From Spirosoma oryzae (GTDB lineage: Bacteria > Bacteroidota > Bacteroidia > Cytophagales > Spirosomataceae): a stretch of 64,000 bases of DNA. The translations under genes were made by a program, and so were the position numbers. Of this stretch, positions 43,576 through 52,715 are shown piece by piece. Every line of letters begins with the position of its first letter. Position 1 is the first letter of the stretch. The stretch spans positions 141,037 through 205,036 of the forward strand of contig NZ_PVTE01000012.1 in NCBI RefSeq assembly GCF_003002825.1, read 5' to 3'. The notes under the pieces were generated by a model. The model ran no database searches, was not told the DNA's origin, and saw nothing but the letters and a program-made list of their open reading frames with translations.

Positions 43576-43729
43576 CAGACATGAAAGAACATAAGTTAAT
43601 TAGATGCATCGCTGACATTGAGAATCGCCAATACAAGACATTTCGCAGCCCAGCCTATGGTTGATTCTTTTATCAAAAAATTACCTTACGTTACAAGTAG
43701 CTGTTGCAAAAAAAACCTAAACTACATAG

Positions 43730-44224
43730 ATGATCTCGGAGAGAAGTAGCAGAAACTATAGCTACGTGCATGTATTAATCAGAATACTAATTGCTTGTTT
43801 CGTAAATCAAAAGGCAATTGCGCAACTTCAAAAAAGGGCAGAGATGAGCCTAGTTGATGCTGAGTTAATACTATCAAACAACAAGCCGTACTGTGATAGT
43901 ATTTTAATAAAAAAAGGCTACTACATAGCTAGTAATGAAAGCATTGCCATAAAAAATAGTCTAAAAATACACACATTTAAAAATGAGAAAGATTTTATAA
44001 TTAAAGTCACAATTAAAGATGACTCATTAAAAATGATCATCTGGGATGAGCCTATCGGTACGATACATCTTCTTTTCAAAGAAGCTGAAATATTAGAATA
44101 CAAACCTTCTGAAACCAATCCGGACATACTAGACAATAAATACAGAAAGAATATTCTTATAGTCGTGCCGCAAGTAAACAGGATAAAAGGTACTAGTGCG
44201 ATATGTCTGGCAAAGAAAAAGTAA
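43730..44224 (+). CDS. AT-rich orphan gene, unknown exported protein
   Basis: The 164-residue product is not recognised. It has a possible signal peptide (YVHVLIRILIACFVNQKAIA) followed by a Lys/Ile-rich sequence (DFIIKVTIKDDSLKMIIWDE). Base composition is visibly much more AT-rich than all neighbours, and codon use favours AAA, ATA and TTA, which points to acquisition from an AT-rich source. Its 3' end forms one arm of a perfect 20-bp hairpin (44200-44271). No mobility gene is adjacent. Confidence 0.7.
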   Translation: MISERSSRNYSYVHVLIRILIACFVNQKAIAQLQKRAEMSLVDAELILSNNKPYCDSILIKKGYYIASNESIAIKNSLKIHTFKNEKDFIIKVTIKDDSLKMIIWDEPIGTIHLLFKEAEILEYKPSETNPDILDNKYRKNILIVVPQVNRIKGTSAICLAKKK

Positions 44225-44271
44225 GATATGCCTGATCAAATGATCCTTAGGTTTTCTTTGCCAGACATATC
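44200..44271 (+). terminator. 20-bp perfect inverted repeat at the end of the AT-rich gene
   Basis: Arms 44200-44219 and 44252-44271 (core ATGTCTGGCAAAG / CTTTGCCAGACAT) are fully complementary with a 32-base loop. The left arm is part of the coding sequence (last codons CLAKK) and the loop holds the stop. It is either a terminator-like structure or the edge of an acquired segment. Confidence 0.7.
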
Positions 44272-44308
44272 TCAGATCCGGCCTGACACCGCTGTAAATT
44301 ATAACAGT

Positions 44309-44602
44309 CTATCGCTCGTAGAACCGAAGCCGGTTTTGCATTGTCAGTAACTGGCTTTGCAGCGACTCCATCCGGTCGAGCAGGTCGGAGACGATATCCA
44401 GATCGTCGGTATGAATGTGCAGGTCGCGGTGGAGCCGGACGAACTTTTCCAGTTGGGTCAGCTGCGCTGGCTCGACGTAGGTCGTCTGCTCAACAATAGT
44501 CGTCTGAATCAGACCGTTGTCGGCCAGCGTTTCCACGAACGTCGTTTCGACATGGTGATGAACGCAGAACTCGCGGATCGAAATTAAGGTGGTTGGTTGC
44601 AT
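44309..44602 (-). CDS. cbpM: Chaperone modulator CbpM-like protein
   Basis: The 97-residue protein matches CbpM/MerR-type modulators: TLISIREFCVHHHVETTFVE at the N-terminus, a two-helix DNA-binding-like core (EPAQLTQLEKFVRLHRDLHI) and a C-terminal coiled-coil (LDRMESLQSQLLTMQNRLRF). It inhibits the DnaJ-like partner by binding its J domain. It lies 12 bases downstream of cbpA, the usual pairing. Confidence 0.9.
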   Translation of the reverse strand: MQPTTLISIREFCVHHHVETTFVETLADNGLIQTTIVEQTTYVEPAQLTQLEKFVRLHRDLHIHTDDLDIVSDLLDRMESLQSQLLTMQNRLRFYER

Positions 44603-44614
44603 GGGTCAGATCGG

Positions 44615-45529
44615 TTAGAGGGCGGCTAGTTGCTGAAACAGGTCTTTCTGCTGATCGGTCAGGTTCGTCGGTAGTTTCACTTGCCAGGTGATGTATAAAT
44701 CGCCGAACGAGCCGTCCTGCCGGTATACCGGAAAACCTTTGCCTTTCAGCCGGACCTTCGTTCCGTTCTGGGTTTCGGGCTTCACCGTCAGCTTCACTTT
44801 CCCGTCCATTGTTTCGACAACCCGTTCACCGCCCAGCACCGCCGTGTACAGATCAATCTCTTCGTCAACGTACAGGTCATTGCCCATGCGCCGGAATCGG
44901 GGATCATCCTCGATAACAAACGTGATATACAGATCACCGTTGGGTCCACCGTTGATACCTGGTGCGCCGTAGCCCGACAGCTTGATTTTCTGCCCATTTT
45001 CTACACCCGCCTGCACCGTGATCCGGATATTCTTACCATCCACGTTCATGGTCTGCTTGTGCGTCGTGTAGGCATCCCGCAGGCTCAGATGCAGTTCAGC
45101 CTGATAATCCTGGCCTTTAAACTGCGTCTGCCGACGACCCCGCCCCCCACCAGCGTCCTGCCCAAACATCGACGAGAAGAAGTCCGAAAAGTCGGCCCCG
45201 CCGAAGCCCCCGGAGAAATCATATTCCCCTGCTCCACCAGCCGACTGACCATAGTTCTGGCGCGACTGCTGTTGCTGCCTTCTGGCTTCTTCAAACTGCT
45301 CGGCATGTTGCCAGTCTTTTCCGTACTGATCGTACTTCTTCCGCTTCTCGGGGTCGCTCAGTACTTCGTTGGCTTCGTTGATCTGCTGAAATTTTTTGTT
45401 GGCTTCCTGATCGTTCGGGTTCAGGTCAGGATGGTGCTTGCGGGCCAGTTTCCGATACGCTTTCTTGATGTCGTCATCAGAAGCATCTTTGGCGATGCCC
45501 AGCACGCTATAATAATCGATAAAGTCCAT
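44615..45529 (-). CDS. cbpA: DnaJ-like co-chaperone CbpA
   Basis: The 304-residue protein has an N-terminal J domain ([23 protein letters not shown] in RKHHPDLNP), a Gln-rich and Gly/Phe-rich linker (90-135) and the two C-terminal substrate-binding domains ([40 protein letters not shown]). No cysteine zinc repeats are present, so it is CbpA-type and not DnaJ. It stimulates DnaK and is held in check by the adjacent CbpM. Confidence 0.93.
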   Translation of the reverse strand: MDFIDYYSVLGIAKDASDDDIKKAYRKLARKHHPDLNPNDQEANKKFQQINEANEVLSDPEKRKKYDQYGKDWQHAEQFEEARRQQQQSRQNYGQSAGGAGEYDFSGGFGGADFSDFFSSMFGQDAGGGRGRRQTQFKGQDYQAELHLSLRDAYTTHKQTMNVDGKNIRITVQAGVENGQKIKLSGYGAPGINGGPNGDLYITFVIEDDPRFRRMGNDLYVDEEIDLYTAVLGGERVVETMDGKVKLTVKPETQNGTKVRLKGKGFPVYRQDGSFGDLYITWQVKLPTNLTDQQKDLFQQLAAL

Positions 45530-45681
45530 ATTGTGCGGTGAATAGCTACGTGTCCGGTTCGACTGATGGGTTGTCTCGTGTAGTAGTTGCTTAACTCAAA
45601 ACAAGTCGGAAGGTTAGCCGAAGACAGCCTGAGACGATTACGACTTTTTCGGAGTTATCCATCCAAACACCAGTTTACTAT

Positions 45682-46195
45682 ATGAACACGACAGTTCCTT
45701 ACACCATTCCCGATCAGACGCGTATCGGGCACGTTCACCTCAAAGTAACCGACCTCGACCGGGCACTGTCCTTCTATCGGAATTTACTCGGCTTTTCGCT
45801 GGTAACGATGTACGGTACCGATGCCGCTTTTATCTCGGCGTGCGGCTATCACTGGAGCGCCAGCCCGACATCACATCGGATTGAACACCTGGCATAGCAA
45901 AGGAGCGCCACCGGCCCCCGTGCGCAGTGCAGGCTTGTACCATACGGCGATCCTATACCCTACCCGACGGGACTTAGCCGTTGTGCTCAAACGACTTATC
46001 GATGCGAAATATCCGATCATGGGTGCGTCGGACCACGGGGTTTCAGAAGCTATTTACCGCAACGATCCCGATCAGAACGGCGTCGAGTTATACTGGGACC
46101 GTCCCCGCGAGGAGTGGCCCCTCGACGCCGACAGCAACATTTACCTGATCGCTCGACATACCGGGGTTGCTGCAAGAACTGTAGATGAAATATAG
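45682..46195 (+). pseudogene. VOC family (glyoxalase-like) gene interrupted by a 16-base insertion
   Basis: The first frame gives RIGHVHLKVTDLDRALSFYR then NLLGFSLVTMYGTDAAFISA and CGYH, and stops at 45897. The second frame resumes at 45869 with HHIGLNTWHSKGAPPAP and SAGLYHTAILYPTRR, ending EWPLDADSNIYLIARH. Removing exactly 16 bases, 45853-45868, restores GYHHHIGLN in one frame, the normal VOC sequence with its metal-ligand histidine. The intact protein would have about 165 residues and act as a ring-cleavage or glyoxalase-type enzyme. The product is presumably lost unless this is an assembly error. Confidence 0.85.
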
Positions 46196-46196
46196 A

Positions 46197-46276
46197 CGAA
46201 AGAGGAAAGACACAAGAAGAAAGACGCCCACTGTGAACATCGTTCTTCGCATATCTTTCCTCTTTCCTCTTTCCTC
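46197..46276. repeat. Word-repeat hairpin between the VOC pseudogene and the DUF1080 gene
   Basis: The left side (46197-46225) is made of GAAAGA/GGAAAGA words. The right side ends with three exact tandem copies of TTTCCTC (46256-46276), complementary to the purine words. It sits between convergent genes and could also terminate them. Confidence 0.75.
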
Positions 46277-46277
46277 T

Positions 46278-46877
46278 TTATAGTGGCTTCAACACTATAT
46301 CGCGCCAGCGGACTTTAATGCCGCCACCATCGTGAATTTGTAGCGCGATACCACCTTCGCCCGCGCCGATTTTCTCGTCCTTCAGATCGACCATTTCCTG
46401 CCCGTTAAGGTACGTCTGTACGCGATCACCGTTGGCAACGATGCGGAGCGTATTCCACTCCCCAGGCTTCAGAATGGTCTCCTTCTCGTCGGGGATCTGC
46501 ACCAGCCAGTTACGGCCGTAGGATTCGTAGATACCACCGGTATCGTGGTTTGGTGGAGCCACTTCGACCTGCCAGCCTTTTACTTTCGTACCGTCGACCG
46601 TCGATCGGAAAAAGACCCCACTGTTGCCGTTGGCCTCCTGCTTGAACTGTAAGCTCAAGTCGAAATTTTTGTAAAACTTATCGGTCAGCAGATAGCCGTA
46701 TTTCTTATCGGGTCCGCTTTCGCAAATCAGTTCACCGTTGTCGACGTACCATTTTTCGGTGCCGTAGACCTTCCAGCCATCCAGGTTTTTTCCGTTAAAC
46801 AGTTTTATGGCTTTTTTAGCCGGAGCCGCGACAGCCAGCATGGCCAGAATCGTACAAAGCGCAACAGCGTATTTCAT
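46278..46877 (-). CDS. DUF1080 (3-keto-disaccharide hydrolase) family protein
   Basis: The 199-residue exported protein has a signal peptide (YAVALCTILAMLAVAAPA) and the DUF1080 concanavalin-like fold: IKLFNGKNLDGWKVYGTEKW, the FDLSLQFKQEANGNSGVFFR strand and GEGGIALQIHDGGGIKVRWR DIVLKPL at the end. Members hydrolyse 3-keto-glycosides or bind glycans. It lies 54 bases downstream of the lactonase gene on the same strand. Confidence 0.88.
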   Translation of the reverse strand: MKYAVALCTILAMLAVAAPAKKAIKLFNGKNLDGWKVYGTEKWYVDNGELICESGPDKKYGYLLTDKFYKNFDLSLQFKQEANGNSGVFFRSTVDGTKVKGWQVEVAPPNHDTGGIYESYGRNWLVQIPDEKETILKPGEWNTLRIVANGDRVQTYLNGQEMVDLKDEKIGAGEGGIALQIHDGGGIKVRWRDIVLKPL

Positions 46878-46931
46878 GGGCGTTGATACATTGGGGTTGT
46901 TCTGTCGAATGAAGGAAAAGGGGACCGGAAT

Positions 46932-48065
46932 TTACTGTCCCATGATGACGCAAACCGGCGCCGGCACCCGTACTGACTTGCCTGTATACGTCAGCAGGCC
47001 GGTTTTCGCGTTGCGTCGAAAGATGGTGATGCTATCCGTGTCCTGATTGGCAACAAACACAAACTCCCCTTTCGGATCGACCAGGAAGTTACGGGGGGTT
47101 TTTCCTTCCGTCGACTGCTCACCGATGCGCGTCAGCTTGCCGTCATTCCCAATCGAGAAAATCGCCAGCGCATGACGACCCCGATTCGACTGGTACAAAA
47201 ATTTACCCGACGGATCGAGATGAATATCGGCACTTGTGTTAGAACCAGAAAAGTCGGCGGGTAGTGTTTTCACCCCTTCCTGTAGCATCGTCAGCGCGCC
47301 CGTCTTCGGATCACGGCTGAATACGGCTACGGACGATGTTAACTCTTCGACCAGATACGCGTACCGTCCCGACGGGTGGATAGCCAGATGGCGCGGTCCT
47401 GAGCCAGGCTTTACCATCACGTAGGGCGTTGAGGCTGGCGAAACCTTACCCGTTTTCAGGTTTGGCTTAACAATACTCAGCCGGTCGATACCCAGGTCAG
47501 CTATATATACGTACTGATTATCGGGCGAAATCGTCGCCGAATGGACGTGCGCCCGCTCCTGCCGCTCCTTGTTTGGCCCGCTGCCCGTGTCCTGCACCGT
47601 GTCCGACGCAGCCGACAGTTTACCATCGGCCTGAATAGGCAGCACGGCCATATTGCCTCCGCCATAATTTGCCACGAAAGCCGTTTTCCCCGTCTTGTCG
47701 ATGCTTACATAGCACGGGCTGTTACCCACCGACGATTGGTTGTTCAAAAACGTCAGCTTACCAGTGGCTTTATCAACACTGTAGGCGCTAATCGTTCCGG
47801 CTTTGGCGGGTCCGTTCTCGGCACCTTCGTCGGCTGAATACAGATAGCGGCCAGAAGGGTGCACCGCCAGGAACGATGGGCTTTTCTCGTTTTTCACCGA
47901 CTGTACCGGTGTCATCGTTCCCGTTTTCCGGTCGAAGGCGAACACGTAAATACCGTCGCTACCCCGTACAGAATATGTTCCGACGTACATCATCTCCCGT
48001 CCCGACTGCGCATAGGCACCAACACCGGCCAGCAGACCCGCTGCGACAAGAACCTGTTTTTTCAT
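46932..48065 (-). CDS. Exported lactonase family protein, 6-phosphogluconolactonase-like propeller
   Basis: From the ATG at 48065 it has 377 residues with a signal peptide (KKQVLVAAGLLAGVGAYA) and seven-bladed propeller repeats: MYVGTYSVRGSDGIYVFAFD, SPSFLAVHPSGRYLYSADEG, GSGPRHLAIHPSGRYAYLVE and FVFVANQDTDSITIFRR. The YbhE-type family hydrolyses 6-phosphogluconolactone, but this exported copy more likely acts on a sugar lactone outside the cytoplasm. It follows murQ on the same strand by 22 bases. Confidence 0.87.
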   Translation of the reverse strand: MKKQVLVAAGLLAGVGAYAQSGREMMYVGTYSVRGSDGIYVFAFDRKTGTMTPVQSVKNEKSPSFLAVHPSGRYLYSADEGAENGPAKAGTISAYSVDKATGKLTFLNNQSSVGNSPCYVSIDKTGKTAFVANYGGGNMAVLPIQADGKLSAASDTVQDTGSGPNKERQERAHVHSATISPDNQYVYIADLGIDRLSIVKPNLKTGKVSPASTPYVMVKPGSGPRHLAIHPSGRYAYLVEELTSSVAVFSRDPKTGALTMLQEGVKTLPADFSGSNTSADIHLDPSGKFLYQSNRGRHALAIFSIGNDGKLTRIGEQSTEGKTPRNFLVDPKGEFVFVANQDTDSITIFRRNAKTGLLTYTGKSVRVPAPVCVIMGQ

Positions 48066-48087
48066 GCTGAAACCCGTCATATTCAAC

Positions 48088-48888
48088 TTAGTGCGTGTAG
48101 TTATCGATGGCATTTCGTACGTTTCCGTACTGCGTCAGTAGTTGCTCGGCCGTTTCCCGGTCGACGCCAATTTCGCTCATGACCATCTTGGCCGCCCGGT
48201 CCTGTAGCTTTACGTTACTCAACTGCATATCGACCATCTTATTGCCTTTCACCCGTCCCAACCGGATCATCACAGCGGTCGATACCATGTTCAGCACCAG
48301 TTTCTGCGCCGTTCCTGATTTCATGCGGGTGCTGCCCGTCACGAACTCCGGCCCCACGACGACTTCGACTGGGTAGGCTGCCGCCTGTGCTACAGCAGAG
48401 CCTGCGTTACAGACGATACAGCCTGTCAGCAAGCCAGCCGCCTGTGCCTGTTGCAGTCCACCAATCACGTAGGGCGTTCGACCCGATGCCGCAATACCGA
48501 TCACGGTATCAGCGGGCGTAGGCTCATAGGATGCCATGTCTTTCCAGGCTTGCTCGGCATCATCTTCGGCAAACTCAACCGCCTTACGGATGGCCCCGTC
48601 CCCACCGGCGATCAATCCAACGACCAGATCATGCGGTACCCCGTACGTTGGTGGACATTCCGACGCGTCGACGACACCAAGTCGACCACTTGTACCGGCA
48701 CCGATGTAAAACAGCCGCCCGCCCTGCGCCATGCGCGGTACGATTTGTTCGACCAGTGCTTCGATTTGTGGAATCACGGCCGCAACGGCGAGCGGTACGG
48801 TCTGATCTTCCCGATTTATGTTGGTCAGCAGATCATGCACAGACATCTGCTCCAGGTGGTCGTAATGAGACGAAGTTTCTGTTGTCAT
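48088..48888 (-). CDS. murQ: N-acetylmuramic acid 6-phosphate etherase
   Basis: The 266-residue protein has the SIS fold with FYIGAGTSGRLGVVDASECP, VIGIAASGRTPYVIGGLQQA, GPEFVTGSTRMKSGTAQKLV and VMSEIGVDRETAEQLL, all MurQ signatures. It removes lactate from MurNAc-6-phosphate in cell-wall recycling. It is somewhat shorter than typical 300-residue family members at the C-terminus. It is the first gene of the murQ-lactonase-DUF1080 unit and is divergent from ilvD. Confidence 0.92.
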   Translation of the reverse strand: MTTETSSHYDHLEQMSVHDLLTNINREDQTVPLAVAAVIPQIEALVEQIVPRMAQGGRLFYIGAGTSGRLGVVDASECPPTYGVPHDLVVGLIAGGDGAIRKAVEFAEDDAEQAWKDMASYEPTPADTVIGIAASGRTPYVIGGLQQAQAAGLLTGCIVCNAGSAVAQAAAYPVEVVVGPEFVTGSTRMKSGTAQKLVLNMVSTAVMIRLGRVKGNKMVDMQLSNVKLQDRAAKMVMSEIGVDRETAEQLLTQYGNVRNAIDNYTH

Positions 48889-49054
48889 ATCTCAAAAGTA
48901 CGTGAAAATTCCGGTGAGGGCTCCACCGACCTGTTCCAACAGACAAGCCCCCAATAGCCATTCTTACCCGAGCGTTACCACATTTCGGTTAAATCCTGTT
49001 TAAAACCTTGCCTTTTCAGAAAAGTAATCTTTCCTTTACAGCGTTATTACACTA

Positions 49055-49069
49055 TCAGCGAAATTTCGC
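49055..49069. promoter_or_regulatory. Palindromic site in the ilvD leader, shared with leuA
   Basis: TCAGCGAAATTTCGC at 49055-49069 contains the perfect palindrome AGCGAAATTTCGCT (49057-49070), 11 bases upstream of the ilvD ATG. A 14-of-15 match (TCAGCGAATTTTCGC) occurs at 61832-61846 upstream of the leucine leader peptide, and the flanks (TTATTAC/GTATTTAC before, AAG before ATG) are also alike. It is a candidate operator or 5' mRNA hairpin for branched-chain regulation. Confidence 0.6.
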
Positions 49070-49080
49070 TAACTGCTAAG

Positions 49081-50784
49081 ATGACTGCCGAAGAACCCGT
49101 TGCTACCGAGCTAAACCGTTTTAGTCGCACACTTACTCAGGAAATCTCGAATCCTGCCGCCAAAGCCATGCTGTTTGGCGTGGGACTGAGTGAAGATGAC
49201 ATGCAGAAGCCCCAGATTGGCATTGCCAGCACGGGTTACGAGGGTAACACCTGTAATATGCACCTCAACGGATTGTCGGTCTATGTCAAGCAGGGTATTC
49301 AGGCAAACGGTCTTGTCGGTCTTATTTTCAACACGATCGGTGTATCTGATGGCATGACCAACGGGAACGACGGCATGCGTTACTCGCTACCCAGCCGCGA
49401 CCTGATCGCCGACTCCATTGAATCGGTCGTAACAGCGCAGTGGTATGATGGTGTGGTGACAGTTGTTGGTTGCGACAAAAACATGCCCGGTGCGGTTATG
49501 GCGATGGCGCGGCTCGATCGACCCGGTATCATGGTCTACGGCGGCACCATCCGGTCAGGTCATTACAAAGGGCAAAAGCTCGATATCGTATCGGCGTTTG
49601 AGGCACTTGGTAAGAAGTACGCCAACAACATTTCCGACGAAGATTATAACGGCGTTATCCGCAACTCGATTCCCGGAGCGGGGGCCTGTGGGGGTATGTA
49701 TACGGCCAACACCATGGCCAGCAGCATCGAAGCGATGGGCCTAAGCCTGCCGTTTAGCAGCAGCTACCCCGCCACTCACGAAGGCAAGCAGGAAGAGTGC
49801 AAAAAGATCGGCGCTGCGATGCGTGTTCTCCTCGAACGGAACATCACACCCCAGGATATCATTACACCGAAGTCGCTGGAAAACGCTTTGACGGTCGTGA
49901 TGGCACTGGGTGGATCGACCAATGCCGTACTGCACTTTCTGGCCATTGCCCGCTCGGCCGGTCTGTCACTGACGATCGACGACATTCAGGCGATCAGCGA
50001 CCGGGTACCGTTACTGGCAGATCTGAAGCCCAGCGGGAAATATTACATGGAAGATATGCTGGCCATCGGTGGTGTGCCGGCCGTAATGAAGTACCTGCTC
50101 AAAAACGGTATGCTTCACGGCGACTGCATGACCGTTACCGGCAAAACCGTCGCGGAAAACCTTGTTGACATTCCAGATCTCGATTTCGACGCGCAACAGA
50201 TCATCCATCCGTTGACGAACCCAATCAAGAAAACGGGACACATCCAGATTCTGCGGGGTAATCTGGCCCCAACGGGTAGCGTTGCCAAGATTACCGGCAA
50301 GGAAGGCGAACGGTTTGAGGGTGTTGCCAAAGTGTGCGAACATGAAGGTGACGTAATCGACGCGCTACAGAATGGCGGCATCCAGGCCGGACAGGTTATT
50401 GTTATTCGCAATGCCGGCCCCAAAGGCGGACCGGGTATGAGCGAGATGCTGAAACCAACCTCTGCCGTTATGGGCGCGGGCTTCGGCGATAAAGTAGCAC
50501 TCATCACCGATGGTCGTTTCTCGGGCGGTACACACGGTTTCGTGGTTGGTCACATCACGCCGGAAGCCTTTGAAGGCGGTCCAATCGCGCTGGTGAAAGA
50601 TGGCGACCGGATTACGATTGACACAATCGGTCGTGAAATTACCCTGCACGTGTCCGACGAAGAATTAGCCGAGCGTCGCCGGCAGTGGACCCCACCCGCG
50701 CCACGCTTCGTCAAGGGTGTGCTGGGTAAATACATTCGCAACGTCAAATCAGCCAGCGAAGGCTGCGTCACCGACGAAGCGTAA
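49081..50784 (+). CDS. ilvD: Dihydroxy-acid dehydratase
   Basis: The 567-residue protein is full length, with the iron-sulfur ligand segments [25 protein letters not shown] and [15 protein letters not shown], and the C-terminal [20 protein letters not shown]. It converts dihydroxyisovalerate and dihydroxymethylvalerate to the 2-oxo acids of valine and isoleucine synthesis. It is the first gene of the ilv-leu cluster; the palindromic site at 49055-49069 precedes it. Confidence 0.96.
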   Translation: MTAEEPVATELNRFSRTLTQEISNPAAKAMLFGVGLSEDDMQKPQIGIASTGYEGNTCNMHLNGLSVYVKQGIQANGLVGLIFNTIGVSDGMTNGNDGMRYSLPSRDLIADSIESVVTAQWYDGVVTVVGCDKNMPGAVMAMARLDRPGIMVYGGTIRSGHYKGQKLDIVSAFEALGKKYANNISDEDYNGVIRNSIPGAGACGGMYTANTMASSIEAMGLSLPFSSSYPATHEGKQEECKKIGAAMRVLLERNITPQDIITPKSLENALTVVMALGGSTNAVLHFLAIARSAGLSLTIDDIQAISDRVPLLADLKPSGKYYMEDMLAIGGVPAVMKYLLKNGMLHGDCMTVTGKTVAENLVDIPDLDFDAQQIIHPLTNPIKKTGHIQILRGNLAPTGSVAKITGKEGERFEGVAKVCEHEGDVIDALQNGGIQAGQVIVIRNAGPKGGPGMSEMLKPTSAVMGAGFGDKVALITDGRFSGGTHGFVVGHITPEAFEGGPIALVKDGDRITIDTIGREITLHVSDEELAERRRQWTPPAPRFVKGVLGKYIRNVKSASEGCVTDEA

Positions 50785-50832
50785 TCCACAAACTTACAGA
50801 CAACAAGTACGACTTTAAACCGACCGGGTACC

Positions 50833-52608
50833 ATGGAAACAATTGCCAGTGTCGTTCTCGACTCTACGGGAGTCAACTCAATCAACGAATTAGCTCCACA
50901 GGAAACGGCACCCATAACGTTTCGGAGCGGTGCGCAGGCCCTGATGGAGTCGTTAGTGGCCGAAGGTGTCGATACTATCTTTGGGTATCCGGGGGGCGCT
51001 ATCATGCCCGTGTATGATGCGTTGTACGATTTCCAGGATCGGCTCAACCATATTCTTGTCCGGCACGAGCAGGGTGCGGGCCACGCAGCGCAGGGATACG
51101 CCCGTATGCAGGGCCGGGCCGGCGTTTGCCTGGTCACGTCGGGACCGGGTGCTACTAACCTTGTCACCGCCATTGCCGACGCGCTAATCGATTCAACCCC
51201 CCTGGTGTGTATTGTCGGGCAGGTAGGCCGGAAACTGCTGGGTACCGATGCATTTCAGGAAGCCGACGTGATGGGGGTTACGATGCCGATCACCAAGTGG
51301 AACTACCAGATCACCGATGCCGATGAGGTGCCCAGTGTTCTGTCGAAAGCGTTTTACATTGCGCAGTCAGGCCGGCCGGGCCCCGTGCTGATCGACATGA
51401 CCAAAAGTGCGCAGCTGGAGCTGATGACCAAGCCGTTTCACTATGAACGGTGTCAATCGATTGTCAGCTACCGGCCACGACTGACTCCAAAAACGGAACA
51501 GGTAGAAGCGGCCGCCCGACTAATCAACAATGCCAAACGGCCTTACATTCTGGCGGGACACGGTGTACAGCTTGCCAAAGCCGAAGACGAACTGCGTCAG
51601 CTCGCCGAGAAAGCCGGTATTCCGGTAGCGACAACGCTGCTCGGCCAGTCGACTATTCCGGTTGATCATCCCCTATACGTGGGCTGGCTAGGCATGCACG
51701 GCAACTACGGTACCAACGTACTGACCGATCAGGCCGACGTCGTTATCGCGATCGGTATGCGCTTCGACGACCGCGTAACGGGCGACGCCAGCAAGTTCAT
51801 CAAGCAGGCCAAGGTCATTCACATTGAAATCGACCCGTCTGAAATCGACAAGATCATCAAAGCCGATGCACCAGTCGTCGGTGATGCCAAAGAGATACTG
51901 AAGGCGCTGTTGCCGCTCATCAATCCCAACGACTTTACCGTCTGGCGCAATGAATTCCGCAAATACGACGCTATTGAACACGAACAGATCACCGTTCCTG
52001 AACTGTCGTCTACCGAAGGCAAGATTCGGATGGCCGAGGTAATTGATATGCTGTCGACCAAGACCAAGGGTGAAGCGGTACTGGTTACCGACGTCGGTCA
52101 GCACCAAATGATGGCGTCGCGTTATTATCAGTTCAAGCGGCCAAACAGTCTGGTGACGTCGGGTGGTATGGGTACGATGGGGTTTGCGCTCCCCGCAGCC
52201 TTTGGCGCACAGGTAGGCGCTCCGGACCGGCAGGTCGTTGCCGTTATCGGCGACGGTTGTTTCCAGATGACGTTGCAGGAGCTGGGGACGATTGTGCAGA
52301 ACAAGCAGCCGGTGAAGGCGATCATCCTGAACAACAACTTTCTGGGTATGGTCCGGCAGTGGCAGCAGTTGTTCCATCAGCGTCGGTATTCGTTCGTGGA
52401 GTTGCAGAACCCCGATTTCATCACCATCGCCCGTGGTTTTGGGATGGACGGTCAAACCTGCGACGCCCGCGAGAACCTATCCGATGCGCTCGACACGATG
52501 CTGGCGCACGATGGTCCCTATCTGCTGGAAGTGGTCGTCGAAAAAGAAGAAAACGTATTCCCGATGGTACCCGCCGGTGCCAGCGTCTCGCAGATAAGAT
52601 TGTCCTAA
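50833..52608 (+). CDS. ilvB: Acetolactate synthase, large catalytic subunit
   Basis: The 591-residue enzyme has GVDTIFGYPGGAIMPVYDAL, the catalytic glutamate in ILVRHEQGAGHAAQGYAR, SGPGATNLVTAIADAL, the FAD-binding middle domain and the thiamine diphosphate motif VIGDGCFQMTLQELGTI followed by NNNFLGMVRQWQQLF. It condenses pyruvate with itself or with 2-oxobutyrate. The start is 48 bases after ilvD, and ilvN follows after a 106-base repeat-rich spacer. Confidence 0.96.
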   Translation: METIASVVLDSTGVNSINELAPQETAPITFRSGAQALMESLVAEGVDTIFGYPGGAIMPVYDALYDFQDRLNHILVRHEQGAGHAAQGYARMQGRAGVCLVTSGPGATNLVTAIADALIDSTPLVCIVGQVGRKLLGTDAFQEADVMGVTMPITKWNYQITDADEVPSVLSKAFYIAQSGRPGPVLIDMTKSAQLELMTKPFHYERCQSIVSYRPRLTPKTEQVEAAARLINNAKRPYILAGHGVQLAKAEDELRQLAEKAGIPVATTLLGQSTIPVDHPLYVGWLGMHGNYGTNVLTDQADVVIAIGMRFDDRVTGDASKFIKQAKVIHIEIDPSEIDKIIKADAPVVGDAKEILKALLPLINPNDFTVWRNEFRKYDAIEHEQITVPELSSTEGKIRMAEVIDMLSTKTKGEAVLVTDVGQHQMMASRYYQFKRPNSLVTSGGMGTMGFALPAAFGAQVGAPDRQVVAVIGDGCFQMTLQELGTIVQNKQPVKAIILNNNFLGMVRQWQQLFHQRRYSFVELQNPDFITIARGFGMDGQTCDARENLSDALDTMLAHDGPYLLEVVVEKEENVFPMVPAGASVSQIRLS

Positions 52609-52715
52609 ACTATGATTCATATGATTATTTGATTTCGCTGATTATGCAATGAACGAAATCATAGTCCATCAAAGCAATCCTATAAATCACAGTTCAAGAC
52701 CATCACAGTTCAAGA
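52609..52715. repeat. Word-repeat hairpin between ilvB and ilvN
   Basis: The left half (52609-52645) repeats TGATT five times (ACTATGATTCATATGATTAT and on). The right half carries the complements, including AATCATAGT (52657-52665, exact complement of 52609-52617) and two tandem copies of ATCACAGTTCAAGA (52686-52699, 52702-52715). TGATTTCG (52630-52637) also pairs with CGAAATCA (52654-52661), so alternative folds compete. The element fills an intra-operon spacer that is normally only a few bases long. Confidence 0.8.
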
